NCBI RefSeq assembly: GCF_000729995.1
Contig: NZ_JNFG01000009.1
Location: 244,250 to 308,249 of the forward strand
Length of the DNA stretch: 64,000 nucleotides
Direction: 5' to 3'
Source: Caballeronia sordidicola
GTDB taxonomy: Bacteria > Pseudomonadota > Gammaproteobacteria > Burkholderiales > Burkholderiaceae
Under the pieces are notes generated by a model. It was not told the DNA's origin and did not search any database. It was given only the letters and a program-made list of their open reading frames with translations. This document shows positions 46,391-53,768 of this stretch, piece by piece (positions within the stretch are counted from its first letter, which is position 1; each line of letters opens with the position of its first letter). The translations under genes were made by a program, and so were the position numbers.

Positions 46391-46666
46391 ATGGAACAGT
46401 GGGTACGAGTGCGGACCGAGCAGGATCGTCAGTTGTTAAAGTGGCTCATTGAGACCATCGGCGAGGCGGCGATTGTCAAGGCTGCACACGCGTGCGCAAG
46501 GGGTGACGCCAAACCCTACTTATCGACCGTGTGTCGGCAGCTAGGGGTGTCAGTTCCGCGACTTTCAACCCAGCGTTCTCACCCCGGCGAGGTAGGCGAA
46601 CAGCACCTCCAAGTGATCTACCACATCCTGCAGTGCCCGCGCACCCATGCTCGAACGGGATTGTGA
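46391..46666 (+). CDS. Small SOS-controlled protein of unknown function
   Basis: 91 aa from the ATG at 46391, which follows GAGGAA; the frame is open further upstream but would run through the SOS box. The sequence VRTEQDRQLLKWLIETIGEAAIVKAAHACARGD and PYLSTVCRQLGVSVPRL suggests an all-helical, possibly DNA-binding protein. I do not recognise a family. The LexA box and the position between parAB and a toxin-antitoxin pair suggest a role in the plasmid's response to DNA damage. Confidence 0.6.
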   Translation: MEQWVRVRTEQDRQLLKWLIETIGEAAIVKAAHACARGDAKPYLSTVCRQLGVSVPRLSTQRSHPGEVGEQHLQVIYHILQCPRTHARTGL

Positions 46667-46788
46667 TCGATGCGCTAGAGGTCCGTCCGTCAACGGACAC
46701 TGATCTTTCGGAAACAAGTCGCCGTACTAAGTCGCAAAGCGTGGTGACCGCCAGAACAGCCCGTTATCCGACAGTCTGTGCTAAAATT

Positions 46789-46808
46789 TGCGTTGCAAAT
46801 GCAACGCA
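46789..46808. promoter_or_regulatory. Palindromic operator of the toxin-antitoxin operon
   Basis: TGCGTTGCAAATGCAACGCA has 9-bp arms with two central bases and ends 11 bases before the antitoxin ATG, just after a possible -10 (TAAAAT). It is a typical site for ribbon-helix-helix antitoxin autorepression. Confidence 0.7.
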
Positions 46809-46819
46809 TTGGAGTCGTC

Positions 46820-47095
46820 ATGAAAACTGCCTCCCTCCCTTCGCTTCGTGTCGACCCCGAACTGCGTCAGGCCGCTGAAAGTGTCTTAAACGACGGTGAG
46901 AGCCTCTCGTCGCTGATGGAGTCGTCACTGAGATCAAGCGTCACACGCCGTCAATTACAGCGGGATTTCGTCGCGCGAGGGCTCGCTTCCCGGGATGAGG
47001 CCCGTCGCACCGGCGAATATTACGCCGCGGATGAAGTGCACGCAGAACTCGAAGTGATGCTTGCTGCGACCAAGAAAGGGAAGGGTGCTCGTTGA
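46820..47095 (+). CDS. Type II antitoxin (ParD/YacA-like)
   Basis: 91 aa; GGAG six bases before the ATG. SLPSLRVDPELRQAAESVLNDGESLSSLMESSL is the ribbon-helix-helix-like DNA-binding segment; the C-terminal half (RRTGEYYAADEVHAELEVML) is the toxin-binding part. It should neutralise the downstream toxin and repress its own operon at the adjacent palindrome. The stop overlaps the toxin's start codon. Confidence 0.85.
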   Translation: MKTASLPSLRVDPELRQAAESVLNDGESLSSLMESSLRSSVTRRQLQRDFVARGLASRDEARRTGEYYAADEVHAELEVMLAATKKGKGAR

Positions 47096-47391
47096 GTTAT
47101 CGGGTCCGCTACACGGGTGAAGCGCGTGCTGACTTGATCCGACTTTACCAATTTCTACTAGAACAGGACCCTGCGGCTGCCAGACGAGCTCTGGAAACGA
47201 TCCGCAAGGGTGCAGACATGCTTGCATCGTTCCCTTTCACCTGCCGCAAGGTCGACTCTGGCAATCCCTATCTGCGAGAACTCGTCGTGCCGTTCGGTAG
47301 TACGGGCTACGTCGCGCTGTTCGAAATCGAAGGCGAGGAGACCGTGACAATTCTCGCCATACGGCATCAACGCGAGGACGACTACCACTAA
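47092..47391 (+). CDS. Type II toxin, RelE/ParE family
   Basis: 99 aa starting at a TTG (47092) that overlaps the antitoxin stop; no ATG or GTG is available, and the weak start with coupling is a common way to keep toxin below antitoxin. MSYRVRYTGEARADLIRLYQFL, DMLASFPFTCRKV, LRELVVPFGSTGYVALFEIEGEE and ILAIRHQREDDYH are characteristic of the ParE/RelE fold. Target (gyrase or ribosomal mRNA) cannot be decided. Confidence 0.9.
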   Translation: MSYRVRYTGEARADLIRLYQFLLEQDPAAARRALETIRKGADMLASFPFTCRKVDSGNPYLRELVVPFGSTGYVALFEIEGEETVTILAIRHQREDDYH

Positions 47392-48555
47392 GTATGGCGT
47401 TTGCTCTCGGGTTACCTTAAAGCATTAGATAAAGAGTGTGTGGAGCACTGCAGTGCGCCGCACGTCCCACTGGATCATACCGGGGCGGGCGGATTCCCTT
47501 CCGCCTTCTCATCTCGGCGGACCGTGCCGCGACACTCCGGTGCCGTTCGACGGGTGCGTGTTCGCGCGATCGATACGAGCCCTGTTAACTATTAGACATT
47601 ATGGGCGTAATGTTCAGTAGGCCGCCGGCCAGCCGAAGGGATCGACCGGTCTCCGGCCATTTGGGCTGCGGACCTCGGTCGCCGGCAGGATCCGTTGAGG
47701 TTTGCGCAACAGTGCGTCCGGTCCAATATTGAAGCGCGTGGCGTTGTCGACACTCGCTCGATCACCGCGGCAGGACTACTTGCGAGGGCGCTCCGCAATG
47801 CGTCAGGTCCGTGAAACAATCAACATCTAACTTGGGTGGCCGCAAAGCCATAACCAGTAAGGAATGGGGGCATTAAAAGCCGAAATGTTTCACGGTTCAG
47901 GGAAACCTTTCGGGCCTCGGCGCGCTTTAACGGGGATTTTCTTCGATCACCGACGTCAATTCATCGATCTTCCAGGACGCTTGTATCAATTGAGTCTGAA
48001 AACGTATCAACCACTACGTTACGAAATCAAACGCCGTTTCTCTCGCTGTCACGCGTCATGCGGTCGTCGAATGGCACACGGCATCGTGAGGAATCTCCGG
48101 TACGCTCGCTACCGCGACCGCCTCGTGAGCGGTTTCCGGGAAACGCAAACCAGAACCGAAGAAAAAAGATGAGCCTGAGATTCATGGAACAGGCCGTTGT
48201 CATCGCACCGGCGATGTTGCACGACGAGTTTCTGCCGGCACGCTGCAATACCGCGACGTCATATTGATTGGTCGCCACACTAGCTGCACTAGCGCAGGGA
48301 TGGCAGCCTCAACCGGGCATCAGCAAACTGCCCGGCATCACGCATCTAGTCGCCCGGACGTTGGAGCTCCGGTGCAGCCGCACACCTATATGCGGAATAT
48401 GGCGGCTGGTCGCCGTCCATGACTCTTATGCAGAAGCAGGGCGCTGCCACTGTCATACCGGCGCTGCCTCGCACCAACGAGGTACGTCCGGTGCGGTATC
48501 CTCCGGACCCGACAGGTACATAGGCTGTCTTTCGCTTAAATTGGAGAACGCGAAC
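47392..48555. other. Gene-free stretch between toxin-antitoxin pair and HU gene
   Basis: 1.16 kb with no supported gene on either strand. Fragments of open frame may be decayed coding sequence, but I recognise none. Promoter and leader of the HU gene lie in the last 100-150 bases. Confidence 0.4.
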
Positions 48556-48831
48556 ATGAACAAACAGGAACTCATCGATGCGGTGGCAAGCGAAGTGGGC
48601 ATCGCGAAATCCGCCGCAGCAGAAACGATCGACGCATTTATAGCGACCGTGACGAACGCGGTGGTCAAGGGCGATGCGGTTCAACTGATTGGATTCGGGT
48701 CTTTCAGTACGGGCGCGCGTGCGGCCCGCGCGGGTCGCAACCCGAAGACCGGTGAGGCGCTTCAAATCGCCGCGTCGACGACCGTCAAGTTCACCGCCGG
48801 CAAAGCGTTTAAAGACGCAGTGAACCAGTAG
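48556..48831 (+). CDS. hupB: DNA-binding protein HU
   Basis: 91 aa from the ATG at 48556, with GGAG upstream; the frame is open before it, but family homology begins at [35 protein letters not shown] is the HU/IHF signature and DNA-binding arm. It compacts and bends DNA, and plasmid-encoded HU can assist origin opening or transposition. The gene sits next to the Tn7-like element. Confidence 0.95.
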   Translation: MNKQELIDAVASEVGIAKSAAAETIDAFIATVTNAVVKGDAVQLIGFGSFSTGARAARAGRNPKTGEALQIAASTTVKFTAGKAFKDAVNQ

Positions 48832-48906
48832 GGCGTTAAACGTGTTTCCGTCTGCGCGGGTCGCAGGCGGATGCTATGAGTTCGGCGCTATACCTGCGAG
48901 CTCGCA

Positions 48907-49167
48907 CTAGAACAATTGATCGTCGAGCAACCTTAGATTTTTCCACTTCACCGCGCTGCGTCGCTCGACCCCATCTGCGTGCAGCGAACGGATCATGACG
49001 CGCTCGCCCCGTGCCTCACCCAACACCTCCGCGATTCGGTCGCCGTACCTCACCAGCGCTCCGCGCTTGGGACGCGTCTTCAACAGGAGGCGGGCGCGGG
49101 CGCCGACATGTTTGATGCGCTGCATAGCTGAAAAGTGAATGCGTTTATTGGAAGCGGGACCGGCCAT
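48907..49167 (-). CDS. Small basic protein beside the Tn7-like transposon
   Basis: 86 aa from the ATG at 49167; a longer frame starts at 49305 but would cross the transposon's left-end repeats. The protein is basic (HFSAMQRIKHVGARARLLLKTRPKRGALVRYG, ERVMIRSLHADGVERR) with beta-strand-like spacing. Not recognised. It lies 176 bases after tniQ on the same strand, just outside the end repeats, so it is either a flanking gene or a truncated accessory gene. Confidence 0.5.
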   Translation of the reverse strand: MAGPASNKRIHFSAMQRIKHVGARARLLLKTRPKRGALVRYGDRIAEVLGEARGERVMIRSLHADGVERRSAVKWKNLRLLDDQLF

Positions 49168-49227
49168 CAATTCGATTTCGGACTGAGCAACGGCGATGCA
49201 ACGGTGCCGGCCAGGAATTGGCGTAGA

Positions 49228-49278
49228 CCGAAATAAATCTGTCACAAGTTCGCAACTAAATCTGTCAATTCGCCTAAA
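49228..49278. repeat. Left-end repeats of the Tn7-like transposon
   Basis: Two direct repeats built on TAAATCTGTCA and TTCGC: TAAATCTGTCACAAGTTCGC followed by TAAATCTGTCAATTCGCCTAAA. The minus-strand reading of this block matches the right-end sequence at 53735-53760 (GCGAATTGAC, then TTTATTTCG). A further related copy (TGACACTTTTAATTCG on the minus strand) overlaps the tniQ stop near 49329-49345. These fit TnsB binding sites. Confidence 0.65.
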
Positions 49279-49342
49279 TGCAGCGCCGGCGGCGAGAAAA
49301 ACCAAGAGAATTCAACAGGTTGTCGGACGCGAATTAAAAGTG

Positions 49343-50065
49343 TCACCGCCTCATGGCGCGTAAGTCGTCAGCCGGCGACCGTGGACGTTGCTCAGGACGA
49401 GGGACGTCCATATTGTCGTCCGAGCGAACACGCAATCGATGACTGATGGCAGCGCGGTCCCGCCTGCGCATCGCCGGGGTTGTCGAAAGTAGCGAAAGGC
49501 GCCCGTAGCTGAAGTGCGAGTGGCACGAGACGCATCGGAACGGTGCTTCGACGAGGCTGGTGTTGACGATGTAGGGCGTCTCTTCCCCACAGTGCAGGCA
49601 TCGCGTTTCGAGCGATTGCCGATGCGCTGGACAACGGTCTTCATCGTTGAGTTGATACAGCACACTGTGGTAGCCATGTGCCGCGCACTGTCGGCAATAC
49701 CGGAAAGCGGGGTGGTAGCGACCAGGGACCGCCGCGTCGAGCAGCGATGCGTGCAGCACGTTCTCGGGCAGGCGCAGCAGACGACGAAGGCGCATGAGGT
49801 TGACGACCTCGCGCACAGGAGCCACGCCTACAGACGGGTCAATATCGGGGTCTATCAGTTGAACGAGGAAATCGGCAGCGAGTGCGTTTGCACAGCCGAA
49901 CTTCCACAGAATCGAGACCAGTGATTCTCCCGGCACTAGCCATTTGAGATTGAAGACGCTCCCGAGCGCCAGACGGAGTTCGCGCTCGTCAAACGCCAGA
50001 ATCGGGAAACGAGGCGGCCTAAGCGCCGCCGGCTTACGCCGTCGCAAGCACGCGTCCGGTGGCAT
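49343..50065 (-). CDS. tniQ: TniQ-family transposition protein
   Basis: About 240 aa from the ATG at 50065, overlapping tnsC by 32 bases; the frame is open back to 50140. TniQ features: PGESLVSILWKFG near residue 45, and a zinc-finger region C-x2-C-...-CPAHRQSL...CLHCGEETPY. TniQ/TnsD proteins choose the target site. The protein is shorter than TnsD (about 500 aa), more like TniQ of Tn5053 and CRISPR-associated transposons. No CRISPR locus accompanies it, so it probably recognises DNA directly or works without guide RNA. Confidence 0.85.
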   Translation of the reverse strand: MPPDACLRRRKPAALRPPRFPILAFDERELRLALGSVFNLKWLVPGESLVSILWKFGCANALAADFLVQLIDPDIDPSVGVAPVREVVNLMRLRRLLRLPENVLHASLLDAAVPGRYHPAFRYCRQCAAHGYHSVLYQLNDEDRCPAHRQSLETRCLHCGEETPYIVNTSLVEAPFRCVSCHSHFSYGRLSLLSTTPAMRRRDRAAISHRLRVRSDDNMDVPRPEQRPRSPADDLRAMRR

Positions 50066-51011
50066 GTCGAGACTGAACGTAACCGCAGTGACGCACCGAG
50101 TGAGTCCACAAAGCTGCGTCGGGGCAGTAGCCTGGTGCATCCCTGAGTTCGCTGTCCTTGAGCACGATCTCGACAGCGCGTGCGAATGATTCCATGGGCA
50201 AGTCCAGGATCCCCGGTAAGCTCGCCTTGTGGTGTGCGTCCTCGAACGCCTGCCACAGAACGGTGGCGTCGCTGGTCAGTCGATAGCCGGCGTCGAAGGA
50301 CTGAGGCACATAGAAGCGCGTGAAGCTCCAGGGGGTCCGCTCGGGATAGGCGGTCTGGTCGTAACCATTAAGGCACGTTGCGACATCCTCGGCGTTGCGG
50401 ATGCCGGAGAAGGCAAGTTCTTCGACCATAAGACGCGCGACGATCTGCGTCTTGTGCGCAACCTGAAGCGCCGTCTTCTGTGCAAGCAGTTCCTCCTGTC
50501 CAACGAGAAACGTGAACAGTTTGATTTGCTGACGATCGAGCGCGTCGTGCACGTCGCGCAGCCATTCGTACTCGTGGTCATTCAGTCTCTGCGCCTCGTC
50601 GCAGAACAGGATCACGGTGCCACTTCCGGCCCTGGCGGCCGCCTCGCGAATGCGCAACGAGAGTCGCGTTCGTTTGGTCGACGTTGTGCCGGCATTCGGA
50701 CAAGTGTCGCCGACCGCCTCAAGCAGCGTTGCGAAGAACGGGCCCTCGGCGTGCCTCGGCTTGTGCTCGCACTGTGCATGGTAGGTGGTGATCTTCGGGT
50801 ATTCGCGTGCGAGTAGAAGCCGCACGTACTCGATGGCGCGGGTCTTGCCAACCCGCGACGGGCCATAGATGAGCGCACCCATGATCCGGTAGCGCAGACA
50901 GCGCGTGACGAGTTGGTAGAAGCCTTCGATCGCGGGTGTGGCGAGACGGTAATTGCCGGTGACGAGTGGATGCAGCGATGGATCGACCGGACGCGGTATC
51001 TTAAGCGACAT
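50034..51011 (-). CDS. tnsC: Tn7-like AAA+ regulator TnsC/TniB
   Basis: 325 aa. Walker A GPSRVGKT (50-57), Walker B VILFCDEAQRL (Asp138), and VARLMVEELAFSG in the sensor region. In Tn7-like elements TnsC forms filaments on DNA, receives the target from TniQ/TnsD and activates the TnsAB transposase. The gene begins 25 bp after tnsB and overlaps tniQ, in a single operon. Confidence 0.92.
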   Translation of the reverse strand: MSLKIPRPVDPSLHPLVTGNYRLATPAIEGFYQLVTRCLRYRIMGALIYGPSRVGKTRAIEYVRLLLAREYPKITTYHAQCEHKPRHAEGPFFATLLEAVGDTCPNAGTTSTKRTRLSLRIREAAARAGSGTVILFCDEAQRLNDHEYEWLRDVHDALDRQQIKLFTFLVGQEELLAQKTALQVAHKTQIVARLMVEELAFSGIRNAEDVATCLNGYDQTAYPERTPWSFTRFYVPQSFDAGYRLTSDATVLWQAFEDAHHKASLPGILDLPMESFARAVEIVLKDSELRDAPGYCPDAALWTHSVRHCGYVQSRHATGRVLATA

Positions 51012-51035
51012 GACACACTCCCTAAAATGACGAAG

Positions 51036-53039
51036 TTAAAAGACTTGGCCAGTCCCAATCGAGAGCTTTCGTGGACGCACCGGCGTGGGTGGCGGAAGTG
51101 AGGCGAGCCCGTCGGTTTGCGATTGCGTCGATGATTGCGTGCGCGCTGTAACTGCAGTTTCGCTCTCGGCGGGACGGCTCGGCCCGAGCGGCGTGCGTAC
51201 GGTCGACGCCGACGCCAGCGACTGCTTCGTACGGGCAAGATCGGTCGCCGCCTTGCGCGTCTTCTTCGCCTGTGTGAATTTCTCCTGAACGTAGGCTTCG
51301 ATCGGATTCATGCCGGCGTCAGAGAATCGCTGGCGCTTGCCTGACTGTTTGCAGATCTCCTGACGTAGCTTGAGGTTGTGCGGCACCAACTGCCACGCGC
51401 CCTGAGCGTCAAGTACGCCCAACTCCGTGCCATCCGCGAGAAAGGCCCGTACGGAGCGAAGATCGTCCGCGTTCATGTAGATCAGCAGACGCTGGCCGAT
51501 CAGATGCGTACTGGCAGCAAGCACACGGTTTGTGTAACGGACGCGGTAAAGGTTGATGTGCGGACGCACACCCTGCCCGATATAGGCCCGAACGCGGCAC
51601 TGCCTTGCCGATTGCATCAGACAGAGCGTTCGGCGACGCTGTTCAGCGAGCCACGCCAGCAGCGTTTGCCTGCCACGCACGAAGTACTCCATGGCTTCCA
51701 GCGGCGTCGCGTTGTTGAGGCCGGTGTGGGGCGTACCGTTGTAACTTGAGATGGCGTACTCAACCAGTTCACCCAATTCGTCAAGGGAGACGAAGAGGCG
51801 CAGGTCGCCTTTAGGATCAGCGAGTGCCCGACGCAGGTCTCGTGGATGAGAACCGGTGTAGCCGGGTAACCGAGATGAGAGGCGACTGGCGATCGTGCCG
51901 AAGAACCGCTCGATATAAGGCCGTTCGTCGGGACTGTATTTCGGTCCGGCGTCAGCCACGCAGCCAACGAACTCGCATAGCGCCGTCAAGGTCTCATTCG
52001 CGAGATTTGCCTTCGCGTTGTCGAGCTTCATCCATTCCCAGGTTGCATACGCCAGTTCGGGTAGGCGCTCCGACGGAAAGCCGTCCTGCGTTCCACGGGC
52101 GAGGCCAGCTATCGTGAACGTCCGCGCGTGATGAGGTTCTAGCGCATTCTCGATTGTCTTGATGACGTCGTAGCGGCTGTATTCTCTGGCTAATGCGATG
52201 TGGTAACCGAGCACGGCGCGCGTACACACGTCTATGATTGCAAGGAGCCAAACCCTCTCCATCTCGAATTCGTGTGCAAAGCCGAGTGGATCGCGTACGA
52301 CAACCTTGAGCCGGATGTCGAGCCGGTGGCCGTCGAATTCGACGACCTGATACGGACGCATCGCCGCGGGCGTACCTGCTGCGTCGAGGCGAGGCAAGCC
52401 CTTGAGGTGCGACGCTCCGGCCGAGCGGGCCGCCGTCCCGAACGTGCGCAACATTTCCACCTTTAAGCGTCGTGACAGCGAACGGAGTGCACGGTCGGCT
52501 GTGTTGAACGGATAGTCACCTGCCGTCAACCCTACCGACCGACATTGGTGCAGGAAGTCATCGTGTAGCGATTGCAGACCGCGCAGGCGAGTTCGTAAGT
52601 GACCGTCGGTATGTATCTGCTCAAGCAGTACCCCGCGACGTTTGACCTGAAGAAGCAGCCATCCTGCAAGCGCCGGATAGCGTTCAAAGAGTTGCGACAG
52701 AGCGCCAGCGGCGCCTCGACTGCCGCGTTCGCCGTGCACCTGTACGTCGCGCACTCGCTCATACTCTGCGATGCGCATGTAGCGGATAAGTCCCCGAAAG
52801 CCGAAAGGACGCCCGTCAGAATGCTGTTCCTGCGCGCGTTCGAGCCAGCGGTACAGTTGACGGCGATTGATACCGGCGGACTTCTCAATTTCCCTGATCG
52901 ATTCCCCGGCGACGTAGCGCAATATGGCCTGTTGGCGCTTCTCGAACATGTTCCGCGTCGCCTGGTCAAACCCGGTGTAGGCGACAGTGGGCCAGGCGCT
53001 AACGTCGATCGCCTGCAGATCTGGTTTGCGGCGATTCAT
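51036..53039 (-). CDS. tnsB: Tn7-like DDE transposase TnsB
   Basis: 667 aa. An HTH (ESIREIEKSAGINRRQLYRWL) is followed by the RNase-H-like catalytic core with D236 (VVEFDGHR), D340 (MKLDNAKA) and E377 (ERPYIERFF), a D-D-36-E arrangement, then a Mu-type C-terminal beta-barrel (RVRAYIGQGVRPHINLYRVRY) and a Ser/Thr-rich tail that may contact TnsC. TnsB binds the ends and joins them to the target. The stop of tnsA overlaps its start by four bases. Confidence 0.93.
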   Translation of the reverse strand: MNRRKPDLQAIDVSAWPTVAYTGFDQATRNMFEKRQQAILRYVAGESIREIEKSAGINRRQLYRWLERAQEQHSDGRPFGFRGLIRYMRIAEYERVRDVQVHGERGSRGAAGALSQLFERYPALAGWLLLQVKRRGVLLEQIHTDGHLRTRLRGLQSLHDDFLHQCRSVGLTAGDYPFNTADRALRSLSRRLKVEMLRTFGTAARSAGASHLKGLPRLDAAGTPAAMRPYQVVEFDGHRLDIRLKVVVRDPLGFAHEFEMERVWLLAIIDVCTRAVLGYHIALAREYSRYDVIKTIENALEPHHARTFTIAGLARGTQDGFPSERLPELAYATWEWMKLDNAKANLANETLTALCEFVGCVADAGPKYSPDERPYIERFFGTIASRLSSRLPGYTGSHPRDLRRALADPKGDLRLFVSLDELGELVEYAISSYNGTPHTGLNNATPLEAMEYFVRGRQTLLAWLAEQRRRTLCLMQSARQCRVRAYIGQGVRPHINLYRVRYTNRVLAASTHLIGQRLLIYMNADDLRSVRAFLADGTELGVLDAQGAWQLVPHNLKLRQEICKQSGKRQRFSDAGMNPIEAYVQEKFTQAKKTRKAATDLARTKQSLASASTVRTPLGPSRPAESETAVTARTQSSTQSQTDGLASLPPPTPVRPRKLSIGTGQVF

Positions 53040-53671
53040 AAGGTTGCCTCCGTAGCCACGAATGGCGTGAGCAGGGACAGGGGTTGGGTTTGAAACTCGT
53101 GTGAGCTGACCCGGCCGTCATGAAGCAGACCAAACAAGGCAGCGCGAACCAGAACAGGATCGGCGGACGAGAATTCCCGCTCGATATCGAGCAATCGTTG
53201 AGATTGCTTCAGGAAACGGGCGATCGTTCCGGACAGCGTTGACGGAATGAGATCGCGGTTGGTGACAAGGTAGGGGAGCATCCGCTGCCAGTTGTCGAGC
53301 CATACACGCGCAGCGGCTAGTTCAGCCGGCGCGACAAACCGGATCAGTAACTCGTTTTCCTCATGGTCGCAGGGGAACGCTTTAACCGATCCATCAATTT
53401 CAGATTCTATGAGGATAACTAATTCTCGCAGATCGACGTAATGGACCCAGAAGTCAGCGAGACGACGGGATCCGTTGATCATCACATAGCCTGGGCGTTC
53501 GCAAAACGCAATCACTTTGGGATTCGTCTCAAGGAGCAGCCATTGGTCGAGCAGCGGACGCCGGTAAAACATGACGCGGCGCGCAAGCTTCGGGCTGAAT
53601 GCTTCGAGCCGGTGGCCGCCGCGTGGACGGGCGAGCGCGACTGGCTCCGGAATATACAGAGAATTTTCCAT
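53036..53671 (-). CDS. tnsA: TnsA-like endonuclease, atypical active site
   Basis: 211 aa. The TnsA N-terminal domain pattern is present: LLLETNPKVIAFCERPGYV (E48), RRLADFWVHYV (D73) and LVILIESEID (E89, E91). The catalytic Lys expected two residues after the last acidic residue is Glu here. First gene of the operon (stop overlaps tnsB ATG). In Tn7, TnsA cuts the 5' ends so the element moves by cut-and-paste; loss of activity would leave copy-in transposition. Confidence 0.8.
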   Translation of the reverse strand: MENSLYIPEPVALARPRGGHRLEAFSPKLARRVMFYRRPLLDQWLLLETNPKVIAFCERPGYVMINGSRRLADFWVHYVDLRELVILIESEIDGSVKAFPCDHEENELLIRFVAPAELAAARVWLDNWQRMLPYLVTNRDLIPSTLSGTIARFLKQSQRLLDIEREFSSADPVLVRAALFGLLHDGRVSSHEFQTQPLSLLTPFVATEATL

Positions 53672-53734
53672 AAGTCGGGGCCTTACGGACGGGATTCGAA
53701 GTGTAGGAGGCGAGGTGACGAATTTAATACGGAC

Positions 53735-53760
53735 TTATGCGAATTGACGCTTTTATTTCG
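53735..53760. repeat. Right-end repeat of the Tn7-like transposon (inner part)
   Basis: TTATGCGAATTGACGCTTTT then ATTTCG; this matches the left-end block read on the minus strand. It lies 64 bases upstream of tnsA. The rest of the right end is separated by the ISKra4-family element: related TTAATTCGGCTGACACG occurs at 55501-55517. Confidence 0.6.
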
Positions 53761-53768
53761 TTCGGACT

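Noticed and set aside
49343..53671. CRISPR-associated transposon
   Set aside because: tnsABC-tniQ are present, but no repeat-spacer array or Cas effector gene was found on either side.
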